Of a stretch of 64,000 nucleotides of DNA, positions 11,235-22,791 are shown piece after piece. Numbering within the stretch: the stretch's first letter is position 1; every line of letters starts with the position of its first letter. The notes beneath the pieces were generated by a model that was not told where the DNA came from, searched no databases, and saw only the letters and a list, made by a program, of their open reading frames with translations. The DNA is from Steinernema hermaphroditum (taxonomy: Eukaryota; Nematoda; Chromadorea; Rhabditida; Steinernematidae), in contig CM059623.1 in the NCBI GenBank assembly GCA_030435675.1, forward strand, positions 5,854,012 through 5,918,011, in the 5' to 3' direction. A program made the translations under genes and the position numbers.

Positions 11235-14200
11235 TCACTGCAACATCATGCGCACTTCCTGAAATGACCTCTTTGAGCGCCATAAGCAAGCATACCCTCA
11301 CTTTCTCCAACGCGTCCAGATCACTTCTCCACAGTTCCTTCCAGCTCGTCTCCCTCAGTGCCTCCAGCTCTCCCTTCTTCGTCTCCATCTTCGCCTCCAG
11401 CTTCCTCTTCTCCTCCTCACTCAGATGGGCCAACGACATGTCCAACAGATACCGGTAGGACCCTCCTTCCTGCAAAATGTTTTCATACAAGAAATTCCAA
11501 GCGGGGTCCTAACCTTCTTCCGATCGCCGATCGGGTCAGGAGCGAATCCCATCTGTCGAAGCTGCGCTTCGATGTCGGACAGCGGTCGATTCCTTAGTTC
11601 CAAGCGTCCCGAAATGATCGAATCCATGAAGTTGTGCTAGGGCTACCGTACATCAAAGACGATGTCATGGAGCTCACCTGGTTCCGCGCCTTCTCGAATT
11701 GGGCTCCGAGCTTTTCCTCCATATACTCCTTCCTCTCTGCGTACTTCTGCTTCCGAATGTCAAAGAACTCACCGAGTACGTCTTCTGGCTGTGGATAGTG
11801 ATGGAGAGCGCCAGCCTCGTTGAACAGCCACTGAAATGCCGATGAAAGTCATGCTGTTTCTATCCTCCCTACCATCTGATTGGAGGCTAAGGACGTGGTA
11901 AGTTTCAGGGTCTTCGGCCAATTGGTCCGGCTGGAAACATGCTTCATCACAAAATCGACTACGAATCGAACGCTGTTCTCTGTGTGGTACTCTTTGAATC
12001 CACTGAAACAAGGCACTTTGTCAGCGAAATTGCCGTAGTCCACATACTTTATAATGCCGTTGTTCAGCAGTCCCTGAAGTACCTTTTCCTTATAGGATTG
12101 CGTCCATACACCGATGGGAAGCTCCGAGATCTCGACCGCCATCCGGACGCCGTTTTTCCTCCTGGTCGCCGGCTTCCGGGAGATTCCTCGCACTTCGAAT
12201 CGACCGTCGCTCAGTGCCGTCATTCTGCCTCCGAATCCGCGATAGAAAGGCATCTGAACAGTTCCACTTCTACACGAAAGCCCTTCTCCGCTCACCATAG
12301 GTTTCAGTGAAGTTCCATCCATCAAACACCTCACGTTCTCGATCAGCACTCGGGGATCATAGGAGAGCACCGATGTCGCCCAGCCTGTGCCGATGCCTTC
12401 GGCGCCGTTCACCAACACGAGAGGAATCACCGGACAGTACCACTTCGGCTCCACCGGCTGGTCGTCCTCCGTCAAGTAGCTTAAGACTGCGTCATCTGCC
12501 GCTGGGAAGAGAAGCCGCGTGACGGGGCTAGATTGACAAGTGAATTACCGTAACCCAGCAGGGCTTACCTCAGCCTTGTGTAGATGTACCTCGCGCTGGC
12601 ACAATCGCTGCCTCCCTGATGGCGCGTTCCAAACTGACCGATCGGCTGCAGCAGGTTCAAGTTGTTCGAGCCGACGAAGTTCTGCGCGAGGCGTACGATC
12701 GTGTTCACGAGAGACTCTTCGCCGTGATGGTAAGCGGAGATATGGGCGACGGCACCCGCCAGACGGTTCACTTTGATCTCAGAGTTGTCCGTCCTCTTGA
12801 AGCAGGCGAAAAGAACCTTCCGCTGGCTCGGCTTCAGACCATCCACGAGGCTCGGAATCGACCTTCTCAGGTCGTATTCCGAGAACTGCACCAGCTCTTG
12901 GTTGATGAAGCGGCCGTAGCTGATAGAAGGTTCAATCTCATCGGAGACTCCTTGGGCCTTCGACTGAAACTTACATAAAAGTAACATCCCCTGGCCCTCC
13001 TGAAGCTCACCGCGATAAAGTCGGAGATCCACTTCTTCCTCTCGGCCGCCCCGTCCTTCGCAAACGCCATCTGAATCCTCTCGTCGTCGGACTCATCTCC
13101 GAACTCGAACTGAATCCGGTGCTTCTCGATCTGGGAGAAGTACTCGCGCGCCTCCGCCGCAGTAGAAGTTCCCAGGCCTTTGTAGTATTTCACCGAGTGC
13201 TTCTTGTGCTCGGAATCCTCTCCGCGCCATCGCAGATAGTCGGAGATACGGTAGAACGACTTGACGTCCGCCCCTCGTTTTGCCTACAATTCCCTACAAG
13301 TCGCTGATATCAAAAGCCAAAGACACCTTAAGAAGAGGAGTTATGAAGCATTGGACGAAGTCAGTTCTGATCAGCGAAGGCCAAAAGTGGTGTAGAAAGT
13401 TGATGAGGAGTCCCTTGATGTGGGAGCCATCCTGATCCTGATCGACCATAATCATCAGATTACCATAGCGCAACTTCCCCCTCTCCCTTGGATCCGAGTA
13501 GTCCGCGCCGAACTGCAGCCCGAGAATTTGCATCAAAGCGCTGATTTCCACATTCTCCGTGGCCTGAAAGTCGCCAGCATAATCGCTGTGGATCCACTAT
13601 ATCCCTACTCGTTTGGTAGGGACTTGGCGCACGTTCAGAAGTTTTCCACGGATAGGGAATACGCCGTAGCGATCGCGGCCGACGACTTCGAAACCAGCAA
13701 TGGCGAGCGCCTTTGCGGAATCTCCTTCAGTGACGATGAGGGAGCACTCGGAACTCTTAGAGGTGCCGGCCAGATTCGCGTCTTCCAGTTTGTGAAGATG
13801 GTGGAGGGGGCGACGGGTAGAGGAGTTGATCGCCTTCTGGAAAAGGAGAAATTCAGCGAGAAGAGGATGGAACCACTGACCGTTTCTTTCTTGTTGATGT
13901 CCGCGAGAATCTCCTCGATGATTCCGGATTTCTCGATGGCGCCGATGACGAAGTCGACCGGAACTTCACACTTTGAACCGAAACTTTTCGGGCTCAGAGT
14001 CAGATACTCCTTTGTTTGGGAGTCGAAGCTCGGATTCTCGATCAAGCAGTTCACGAAGAGAAAGAGATGACTTTTAATCTGAAAAAATCGATTTGATCGC
14101 GGGCCAAACTACTCAACGCACCTGGAAGGGTCGTAACTTGGCCTTGTAGTGGTTTTCCATGTACTCTCTGATGCGCGAAACGATCTGGTCGGCGATGTAG

Positions 14201-15320
14201 TCAACATGACGCCCCCCTTTCGTCGTGGAGATGTTATTGACGAAGCTGACATGTTGGAATCCAGAGTCAGAGGCGGTAAGTGCGATCTCCCAGCGTGGCG
14301 TCACTTTACAGTGTTCCACGTGGTCGGACTCGTGGTAGAGGTCGACGTATTCACGGAAAGAAGGGATCTCAACCTTCGCTCCGTCAAGGAAGACTTCTAC
14401 AGAGCCGTCAAGGGTCGCTGCTACGTCGAACGCCCTCTTCCGGATGAACTCCACGGCGACGTCGTCGATTCCACTCATCCCGAATCGAGCGAAGTCGGGA
14501 CGGAAACGGATCAGGGTGTAGTCGGCGCCTTCGAAGGGTGCCACGAGGGCTTCTCCGCACTGCTGCATGTTCTCTGTCCACGACTGCGCGAAACGAAGTC
14601 CTTCACGGGTCGACGCCGTTTCCACGTGAAACTCAGTTGAGTAAATGCTGCAGAGCTTGGCGCCGTACCCGTTACGCCCTCCTAAACTGCGAAGAGAACT
14701 TAGAACTCCGTCCACCAGTCTTCAACTCACCGACGGTCTTCAGTTGAGTGTCATCAAAATTCGAGGAAGTGAGAAGTGTGCCGAAGATCAGCGACGGGAC
14801 GTAGATGCCTTCATCGGGGTGTTTCACCACGGGAATCCCTCGGCCGTTGTTCCAAATGCTGATCTCGCCGTGAACCCTTAATCAAAACCGTTATCCTCCC
14901 CTGAGAGAATCAACCTGTCGACGTCGATTCTGAGCGCCGTCATCGCCTTGTCGCGCTGCTTGTTGTCCGCCGCGTTCACCAGAATTTCGTCGAAGATCTT
15001 CATGAAGCCGGGGACGACGCCCACTTCGCGCTTTACCATTCTACTCTGCTCGGCGTCGAAGAGCCACGTGCTCTAAATCACCGACTGCACACATAATCAG
15101 AGGTGAAACTCACCACTTCATCCGTGGGAAGCGTCGACCCGATATAGGAATCGGGCCTCTGGAGGATGTGCTGGATGGGAGTGAGGCGACGGTACGCCGA
15201 GGCAACTTCAGCAGGAGTCGGCGGCGTCTTGGGGGGCGCCGAGACGCTTCGGATCGGCGGAATCCATCGGATCTGACGAGAGACGATGTTGCGAAAGAGA
15301 AACGGCGCCGATCTGATCAT
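11235..15320 (-). CDS. DNA topoisomerase II, predicted mitochondrial form
   Basis: Fifteen exons (15114-15320, 14915-15072, 14731-14876, 14122-14681, 13881-14078, 13609-13836, 13327-13563, 13011-13283, 12569-12963, 12296-12527, 11873-12253, 11678-11830, 11514-11636, 11296-11469, 11235-11258) give 1162 residues in one frame. Order: ATPase domain with EILVNAADNKQRD and GGRNGYGAK; TOPRIM with IVTEGDSAKA (about residue 460) and MVDQDQDGSHIKG (about 540-547); gyrase A-like core with the catalytic Tyr in SARYIYTRLSP (about 795) and GAEGIGTGWAT. The enzyme passes one DNA duplex through a transient double-strand break. The N-terminus, MIRSAPFLFRNIVSRQIR, is Arg-rich with no acidic residue, like a mitochondrial presequence, and the long nuclear C-terminal tail is absent. 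C. elegans has an annotated putative mitochondrial topoisomerase II paralogue, and this looks like the same type. The ATG abuts a CATTCCAG acceptor. Confidence 0.93.
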
Positions 15321-15496
15321 CTGGAATGGGAAAACTGAATCCTCCAGCGGAACTGTGTGTGGTCGCGCTGAGGCAAGTGGAGAACAAGTGCAAGAAGCGC
15401 GAAGAGTTGCATGATAGTAACATTTTCCACGAGCCATCCGTGTTTTTAAAAGTTTGGAAAAATCTGCAAATAATCCACACAACGTAAAAAAATTCT

Positions 15497-15603
15497 TGCA
15501 CGGAGTGGGATTCGAACCCACGCATCGATACCGATACCAGAACGCTCCGTCGCGTTAAGCTTCCGCTTGAGTCTGGCGCCTTAGACCACTCGGCCATCCG
15601 TGC
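15497..15603 (-). tRNA. tRNA-Leu(CAA) with intron
   Basis: Type II tRNA of about 107 nt. Acceptor stems GCACGGA/TCCGTGC pair perfectly. The D-arm GGCCGAGTGGTCTAAGGC is present. The anticodon stem CCAGA/TCTGG encloses CTCAAG with anticodon CAA and then a roughly 23-nt intron. A long variable arm and an intact T-arm (GGGTTCGAATCCC) follow. It sits between the divergent topoisomerase II and cyclin Q genes, so it may share or insulate their promoter region. Confidence 0.92.
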
Positions 15604-15875
15604 AGATCGTCGGTGGATGACAGCAGTCCTTACATGGGAGTGCATACCATGTGCACTTGAATCGCTGGCTCCTCTACATCTTCTTGCACTTCGGCTCAAA
15701 AACGATCGAAAATTCGAATAAACACTAGAGGAAAAAAATGCCAAAAACGCAGCATTTCAATCGAAATAAGGCGGAAGTAAATATCGCACGTTCGGTCGTT
15801 GTGACGCTTTTTCCCTCGTGCGTCGTTTGAGTCTTTCCCGATAGCTTTCACCAAAGTTGTCCGATTTCAGGTCCC

Positions 15876-16864
15876 ATGTCAGATAAATCGGAAGAGAAAC
15901 TGTCGGAAGAAGAACGGCGAAACCTCTTCATCTACCTGCGAAGACTTTGTAATTCGGAAGTTCCCGTTTTCAGCTCTAATTGCGCTTTCAGGTCGCGATC
16001 TACAAACTGACATCTCCACTCTAGGGACTGCTGCCGAGTACCTCCACCGACTTCTGAAGCGACCTATATCGCAGAAGATCTGCAGATATGTGAGTTTTCT
16101 TCTTCAAGATTGTAATTCGATTGTTACTGCAGACCCTTGCGACGAGCTGCTTGATAGTAGCAGCTGACGTTCAAGAAGACCGAAAATTCAATAAAAGGGA
16201 TGTCATCAACGTCTCCTACGCGTAAGTCTCTTAGACTGTCTGTCTGTCTCGTTGATGTCTTTGAGAGGGGCTTGCCTCGCTAGTTTGTCTTGTCTACATT
16301 TCTGAGACGTCTATTCTGTAGTATCTTTGCAACTCTTTTAGGATACTGCACCCCGACAAGGGAGCTCTTCCCATCGAACAACCGCTATTCTGGGGAATGC
16401 GCAAAACGTTGATCCAGATCGCCCACATCATCTTCCGGGAACTGAAGTACCAATTCAAGTGCGATTTGGCGTGTCCGGTGAGTTCTGCGACTGAATGCTG
16501 AACATGAATTGTCGACTTCCAGTATCTCTGTGAATATATGGCGAAGCTCCGCGAAAAGGTGCCGGAAGCGTTCGCGGAGAAGCATGTGGCCAACGTGGCG
16601 ATGGGCATTCTGGCGGACTCCTACGTCGACTCGCACTTCATCATGGAGCACAGCCCGAAGACCGTCGCCCTTGTCGTCCTCTCCCTTGCCTTCTCCACTC
16701 TGCAGATCTCGCTACCGAAGTACTCCAATGACGAATGGCCGTATTATCTTTTCTGCGATCGACTCCGGCCTTCCAAGTGCATCCGATTGAGGAAGTATCT
16801 GCACAAGAGCTTGTACGATGAGAAGTTGTTTATATGTGAACAGCCACAGGTCATAAACGAGTAG
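15876..16864 (+). CDS. Cyclin Q (FAM58A family), CDK10 partner
   Basis: Exons 15876-15948, 15992-16089, 16133-16221, 16342-16477 and 16523-16864 give 245 residues; human CCNQ has 248. Family features are the first cyclin fold (TAAEYLHRLL..., ATSCLIVAADVQE, KRDVINVSYAILHPDKG), FWGMRKTLIQIAHIIFRELKY, and the second half with LADSYVDSHFIMEHSPKTVALVVLSLA and RPSKCIRLRKYLHKSLY. Known cyclin Q activates CDK10 in transcription and cilium-related control. Start: the ATG lies five bases after a GATTTCAG acceptor. Phases match at all four junctions. The gene is transcribed away from topoisomerase II with 555 bp between the start codons. No truncation seen. Confidence 0.9.
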
Positions 16865-17472
16865 AGTAACTAATATCAGCTCTCCCACGGGAACAAGAGA
16901 CGTCGTCGGGGCTCTTATCTCTGCCGTTTCTGAAGGTAACAATGAAACACCTTATCGTTTACGTCTTCGCTGGGTCTCGGCGACTTTTTTCCACAGTTAC
17001 GAGCTCTCGGAGTTTATCCTACTCTCCGATTTCCCAAACTTCTCCCTTCCGAAGGCACCCGGGGCCCTTTAGGGTGGTTTGGCGTTGTGTGGTTAGACAC
17101 TTTGGTCGCTCCGAAAGCGGCCGGAGAGGAGCGATAAGGACGCCGAGGCGATCGCGAATTGCTAATCGATTTTGCGAGCGTTTCTTTGCAGCGGAGCGCT
17201 TCTTCCGACAGCGGAATCTCCTCGAAGAGGCGCTGCCATCGCGAACGATCTGATTCCTCGCTAATCGCCTCTTCCCCTCCTTTCTTTCCCATCTCGCCTC
17301 CCGTGGCACTTTTTCGACTTTTTCCACCTTCGATTGACGATTTCTCCTTCCGTTCGCAATCTTTTATCTTTTAATCCTTTCGAGTCATCTGATTCCCTGT
17401 TTATTGATGGACTCGCCTGAGTCCTTCTGCGTCCACTCATCAAGTTTCCTCTCCACTTGTCCCACTTTCCAG
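16865..17472. other. Intergenic, nothing recognised
   Basis: Pyrimidine-rich sequence just upstream of the G-alpha start, with no convincing ORF or RNA gene. An ATG in frame with the G-alpha gene occurs at 17407, but the ATG after the TTTCCAG acceptor at 17473 is preferred. Confidence 0.4.
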
Positions 17473-19007
17473 ATGTGGCAAGCGATCCAGAGATGCTTCA
17501 CCAGAGCAGCCGATGAAACAGCCGGATCGATCGTAAGTCCTCCGAAATGCCCGTTATCCTACAGCACTTTCCAGGATCCGAAGAAGCAGCCAACGGTCCA
17601 TCGTTTTCTGATGCTGGGGATCGGCTCCGTTGGGAAGTCGACGATCATCAAGCAACTGATGTCACTCTGCGAGCGGAATCCACGGAAGTACAAGTGCTGC
17701 GACCAGAACTGGAACCCAAAGGGCACCGATATCGAGGAGATCGCGGCGAAAGCCTACGCCAAACAGATCCGTGGCAACGTCATCGAAGCCTTTGTCATCT
17801 TCATTAAGGTGAGTCTACGTGTATTCAGGATACGGTAACTGGCGTCTGCAGTATGCCGAGCAAGAGAATCAGAAGCTCGCCGAGGACCTGAGAGAGGACG
17901 CTTTGGAGCTCGTGGAGAACTTCGAAGACGATCCGCTGCTCTTTGACGGCGACGAGAACACCGGAGAACTTCTTGTGAGACTCTTCGAGGATAAAGCAGT
18001 GAGTGCACTCCGAAGAAAGTGTTTCATTCCGCGCATTAGATCCAATACTCCGTGGACCACAAGAACAACATAAACCTGCAGGAATACCGACTCTTCGACG
18101 GGTTCTCCTACTTCGTCAAGAGCGAAAAAATCAAGGCAAGTTTTCTTCTTATCCACCTATTAAAGTTGCCTTCTGCAGGAGGTGTTCTCTCCCGACTTCA
18201 GGCCGAAGTGGGCGGACCTCGTGTACTCTCGCAAGGCGACGGTCGACTATCACGACTTTTACTTCATGATCCACGGCGAGCGCTTTGAAATCAACGACAT
18301 TGGAGGCCAGGAGAGCGAGAGGGTAGGCACGCGGAGTGAGCTCCACCCCTAGTCGCCCATTGCAGAGGAACGTGACGCACCACTTCGACCGCTGGTATGG
18401 GGAGTCGAGCAACAGGACGAACGTGAAGATGTTCGTCCTCTTCGTCACCTCGCTCTCCGACTTCGACGAAGTCTTCTTCATGAAGAAGCAGCCGGCGGTG
18501 CACAGGGACGACCCTCCACCCACACAGCTCGACGTCTCCATAGCGTACTTCAACGTGCGTTCCGCTCGTTCGTAGAGTAACCGCTTGCGTGGTCTAGGTA
18601 TTTCTGACTTCTCCCTTCGCGAAGACCTGCAGCATTCTGATATTCTTTAACAAGCAGGACCGTTTCAAGGAGAAGCTCGAGGACCCGGAGTGCAAGAAGC
18701 ACGTGGAGAGATATCTGGCGCCGCACATCAAGAAGTCGGCGATGCGGAAGTACCTCGAAACTGGAAAGTTTGACCTCGATGAGATGTCGAAGGCCGTTTC
18801 CGCGAAGCTTTCCGACAAGATCAGCGGCTACGTCAGGGAGTTCCAGAAGAACATTTACTCTCGGTAGGCGCCTGGAACCCTGAAGTCAGCTCCTTCTTCT
18901 TCAGATTCACGACGGCCGTCGACAGCAAGATGATGGAGGGCATCTTTGCCGCTATGAAGGACCAGACGATATCGGATTCGCTCAACGACGGATCGTTTTT
19001 ACCGTAA
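17473..19007 (+). CDS. Divergent heterotrimeric G protein alpha subunit
   Basis: Eight exons (17473-17532, 17575-17808, 17852-17998, 18040-18135, 18179-18322, 18366-18554, 18598-18863, 18905-19007) encode 412 residues, longer than the usual 350-380. The Gα fold is shown by a P-loop GIGSVGKST (about 35-43; canonical GAGESGKST), a helical domain, a switch I region SRKATVDYHDF, switch II INDIGGQESER with the catalytic Gln kept, and the base-specificity motif IFFNKQD. The TCAT-type loop near the C-terminus is replaced by TTAVDSK. There is no Gly2, so no N-myristoylation is expected; a Cys at position 8 could be palmitoylated. The start directly follows a TTTCCAG acceptor. Intron 4 appears to use a GC donor (18136). 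Resembles the fast-evolving nematode-specific gpa genes rather than Gs, Gi, Gq or G12; the exact class is unknown. Confidence 0.88.
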
Positions 19008-19064
19008 TCCCACCCACAAGTATGTATGTATAAAGTCATTCGAGAAAGGTTTCGTGCTGGGACC

Positions 19065-21493
19065 TCACAAACACTGCCTGCACGGGACGATTCCGTTCTC
19101 GTCGCACGTGGCGCAGCGGAGACTCCGATTTTGGAAGATTCTGAGCGACTTCTTCCCCCCGTGGCACTCGGCGCAGAGGGTGTAGCCGGAGTCCCCGCAG
19201 AAGGTGCACAGACGACGCCCCTGGAACGAGGGTTACGGTAACGGGTAGATGGCCTTCGGTACCTTGAAGGTGGAGAGGGTCTGCACGAGTTGGCCGGCTT
19301 CGTTGCACTCGAAGAGCGTGGAGTCGTTCTGAAGAGGAGAGATTAGGCCCTAGGGCAGTGACTCTCACCCCGAAGTACTTCCCGTTCACGTAGACGAGTG
19401 GAAGGGAGCCGTAGACGAAATCCTTATCGCTCTGAACCCGAAAGTGATAAAAGGAACGAGGGGAATCCGCTTACGGGCTCGAGCGCCAGCCGGTTGATGA
19501 GCTCGTCGAGGAGTCGGGCGTCTAGGTTGAGGTCGCGGATCTCGACGCGGATATTCAGGGCGCGGAGCAGTTCCACCGTATCCCGGCAGCGCTCCCACGT
19601 GTGGCGGACAATCCCACAGGAGGTCGTGTAGACGACCACCTTGCCGTCTTCCTCAGCCACGTAGTCTTTCTACAAAAGCACGAAATGGAAACACAAAGCA
19701 ACGTCCAGAACGTTATAAAGAACCCATTAGAAGGTTTGACTCACTGACGTCTACCTGCATTTCATGGGTGCACCTCCTGCTGAGAAAAAAAACATCTTGG
19801 TAGGGTTACGGTAGCTTGAGCAAGAAAAGGTTGAAATGAAAACACATGACATGAGAGATAAACCAAAAGCTGTATGGGAACTGTGAGTCCTGGGGCCGTA
19901 TCCACAAAAGTGTGATGTGCTTCACAGCTGCCTCACAGTTAGGGTTTGCTTTGACGTTTCTAGAATTTTTTCTTATTGTTGGGAGACGCACGTGGTGTGC
20001 TCGCCAACCGAATTTACGAATTTACGAATTTATTGCGATATCTAACATATTACATGTTGTCGCACCCCATATTTATCCAACGTCCTCTGGCTTCTTGACG
20101 CGCACGGTGCCTCCATCTTTTGCTGCCCAGTGTCTTCGTTAAGTCATCGCTCCATCGGGTTCGAGGTCTTCCGTGAGGTCTCTTCACAGGCGGGCGCCAT
20201 TCTTCGAGTCGGTTGTACCAATTTTCCGGGCTTCCGTTCGCCATCTTCCAGGCGAAGCTCCACTTCCTTCTTCTTGCCGCTTCGTCGATGTCCTTCACCT
20301 TCGTGACGCCTCGGAGCCACTCATTGGTCCTTTTGTCTATTAGACGGACTCCGGCCATTCGGCGTTCCATCCTTCGCTGAGCGGTCGCAAGCCTCTTCCG
20401 CGCTGATTTCGTGAGCGACCAAGTTTCGGAACCGTAGAGCATGGCGGGAAGGACGCACTGATCGAAGAGTTTTCGTTTCCATCGCATCAGGACGCTTCTG
20501 GAAGTCAGAAAGTCCTTGTACTTCCTGAAAACGTTCCATCCGCTTTGAATTCTTCTGTTGATCTCCTTGGAGTGGTCTCTTCTCAGCCTGACTTCCTGTC
20601 CCAGGTAGACGAAAGCTTCGACTTGCTCGATTTCTTCTCCGTTCACGAGAATCGACGCTTCTTCTGTTGCCAGGATCTTCGTCTTCTCCCTGTTCATCTT
20701 GAGGCCGCTTCTTCGGGACACTTCGTCGAGTTCTGTCACCATCTGTTGCAGCTCTTCTTCCGTGTTGGCGATCAGCGCGATGTCGTCTGCGAAGCGTAGA
20801 TTCGAGAGCTTCCGGCCGTTGATGTTGATCCCGAAGCCTTCCCAGTCGAGCTCTCTGAAGATTTCTTCGAGCGTCGCCGTGAAGAGTTTTGGGCTGATCG
20901 TATCGCCCTGGCGGACTCCTCGCTGGATCTTGATCGGCACACGTTCTTCACCAATTTGGACGTAGGACGCGGCTTGATCATAGATCTTCCGCAGCAGGTT
21001 GATGATCGCAGCCGGAACTCCTTGACGTTTGATCGCGTTCCACACAGCGTTGATTTCCACGGAGTCGAACGCCTTCTCAAAGTCGACGAAAGCGACGAAG
21101 AGCGGTAGCCGGTATTCACGCGTCTTTTCCACCAGAAGATTCAGGGCTTGGAGGTGGTCCACGGTTGAATAGCTTCTTCGGCTCGCCAACCATAAGAGAA
21201 AAATCCAGAAAGCTCAAGGAAAACCCTAACTGTGAGGCAGCTGTGAAGCACATCACACTTTTGTTGATACGGCCCCTGGGGACGGGAGAATCTCTAGTGC
21301 TATAGCTCCTCACCTTCCAGCGATTCCGAAGCCGAATCTTGCGGAGGGTGTTGTAGACGAGCAGCTTCCGTCCCCTCACGGAGCCGTTCCGACTCAAAAC
21401 GGCCGCCGGGGGATGGCAGTCGAGGAACCTCTCTATCTCGAGGCGCATCCGGTGGAGGTCCTCCTCGATGGCGCGGATCTGGGCCTGCTTCAT
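19065..21493 (-). CDS. Glutaredoxin domain-containing cysteine-rich (GRXCR-like) protein
   Basis: Minus-strand exons 21314-21494 (ATG at 21493), 19475-19669, 19369-19431, 19263-19328 and 19065-19220, all phase 0. Residues 1-60 form a coiled coil (EEDLHRMRLEIERFLD). A glutaredoxin-like fold follows (VVVYTTSCGIVRHTWERC ... LPLVYVNGKYFG). The end is a Cys-rich zinc-ribbon-like region with four CxxC pairs (CTFCGDSGYTLCAEC and CATCDENGIVPCRQC). This order matches vertebrate GRXCR1/2, actin-bundle and stereocilium proteins. An upstream exon near 21573-21610 (GLELCNAG frame) is possible because the first exon begins one base after an acceptor and the frame continues. The 1.64-kb first intron carries the MITE/RTE insertion. 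The stop lies only 57 bp from the stop of the convergent G-alpha gene. Confidence 0.82.
19893..21275. mobile_element. MITE with about 90-bp terminal inverted repeats, split by an RTE insertion
   Basis: The ends GGGCCGTATC... and ...GATACGGCCC are inverted copies that continue for about 90 bp (shared AGTGTGATGTGCTTCACAGC, then CTCACAGTTAGGG). The flanking trinucleotide CTG at 19890-19892 and 21276-21278 is a likely 3-bp target duplication, and the GGCCGTAT end resembles the Harbinger element at 37984. Without the insert the MITE would be about 200 bp. It lies inside the first intron of the GRXCR-like gene. Confidence 0.8.
20010..21180 (-). mobile_element. 5'-truncated RTE-type non-LTR retrotransposon
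   Basis: The insert is bounded by an 11-bp duplication GCTCGCCAACC (19999-20009 and 21181-21191). Its minus strand encodes a reverse transcriptase open from the truncated 5' end to TAA at 20050. Motifs: FVAFVDFEKAFDSV, QRGVRQGDTISPKLF, LRFADDIALIA, MNREKTKILAT, and a C-terminal KRPHGRPRTRWSDDL typical of RTE/craft-like elements. The endonuclease domain is missing. The 3' tail is a short TAAATTCG tandem repeat at the low-coordinate end. The RT frame is intact over about 380 codons, so insertion looks recent, but the copy cannot be autonomous. Confidence 0.88.
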
Positions 21494-22791
21494 CCTGGAA
21501 GATTAGCGCGGATTAGCATGGATCAGTGGCGCTCTCTTGAGGGGAATCGCTCGGAAAGGGTCCACCGGCGGGAGACCTACAGCCCTGCGTTGCAGAGTTC
21601 CAGGCCCTTGTCAAAGGTTAAACAAACAGATCACTCTTCGAAAGGCGACCGGCGATCACAGAAACGTCACGAGCGCAGGAATGTCACGGCCGTCGCTCTT
21701 ATCGTTTGGCTTTGGAGACCATATGAGCAGCTTTAACCGTACAGCGACCTGATATCGCCTGGGAAGAGGTGAACAGAGGCGGTGACGCGCGCTTCCACGG
21801 CACAAAGCGCCGTTTTTCTGTGTTCCGTCGATGCGTTGTTTTGTAAATAAGGAGATAATAGAGTCCCCGGTGGCGACAAACAGATAAACAACGCAGTCGG
21901 AAGTGGAACGGAAGGTAAACAGCGAAGAGTCTTTAGTGGCATCTATGACTGTGCCCAGCTGATGGCTTTGCGGAATCGGCTAGAATAATACAAAGTGCTG
22001 ACCTCTGGTGAATGTGAATCACCTGGGAAAAAAGAGGCCGATCGACTTCTTTTGTTCGGTACATGTTATCGATAAGAACTCGTCAGAAAATGAGAGAATG
22101 TGCTATGTTCTGGACTTTTGTGTCCTTTTGGACTAAAAACGACGATTTCTTGTGAGCTTTTTCATTCCCACAATCTGCCCTTTTAGTGCATTCCTAATGC
22201 ATTCCTAATCATATGCTCAAACATTGTTATTCTCCTTCTTCACCATCATAAATCGTGGATATGGAGACCATGATATAAGTGGCCGGAAGTCCTCTATATC
22301 CCCTCGACGTCTTCTGGACGCATCAGGCTCGTTTAGTCCATCTCGAGATGAATCGCTGTCTTGAGAAGCATACATACTCTGGTCGTGGCCTCCGTTCATT
22401 GAAATCGAAGGGCTGGGCCTCTCGAAGACGGTCTCCTCCAGTCTCAGCGCTTTTCTGCGAATCCAAAGTGCTCTACCTTTCGCACTTTTCTCGGCAACTT
22501 TATAATCCGATCTTCGCATTATCCCCTAGACAAGAGTCTATGGCTCAGAAGGTTCGGAAACCAATTCTCCGAACTCCGGAAGACGGTTTCCATGCACCAA
22601 AAGATCTTTCGGATATCAGTGACGCAGGTCTTTGTTTGTGAGTCGACAACGATGACGGAAATGATTCCGAGTGGAACGTTTCTGTCTGGGAGACAAGTCC
22701 GAAGAGTCTTGTAAACTGTCTAGACATCGCCATCACTGCATAGAACATTTCTTGCACGCACTAGTCATGCATCAGGCGCAGCAGCCCTGCG
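21494..22791. other. Intergenic between the GRXCR-like gene and the tRNA-Tyr relic
   Basis: Apart from a possible upstream GRXCR exon near 21573-21610, no gene, RNA or transposon end was recognised. Frames around 22217-22760 are short and featureless. Confidence 0.4.

Noticed and set aside
15208..15744. 178-codon minus frame running through tRNA-Leu
   Set aside because: It overlaps the tRNA and the topoisomerase N-terminal exon in another frame; a shadow.
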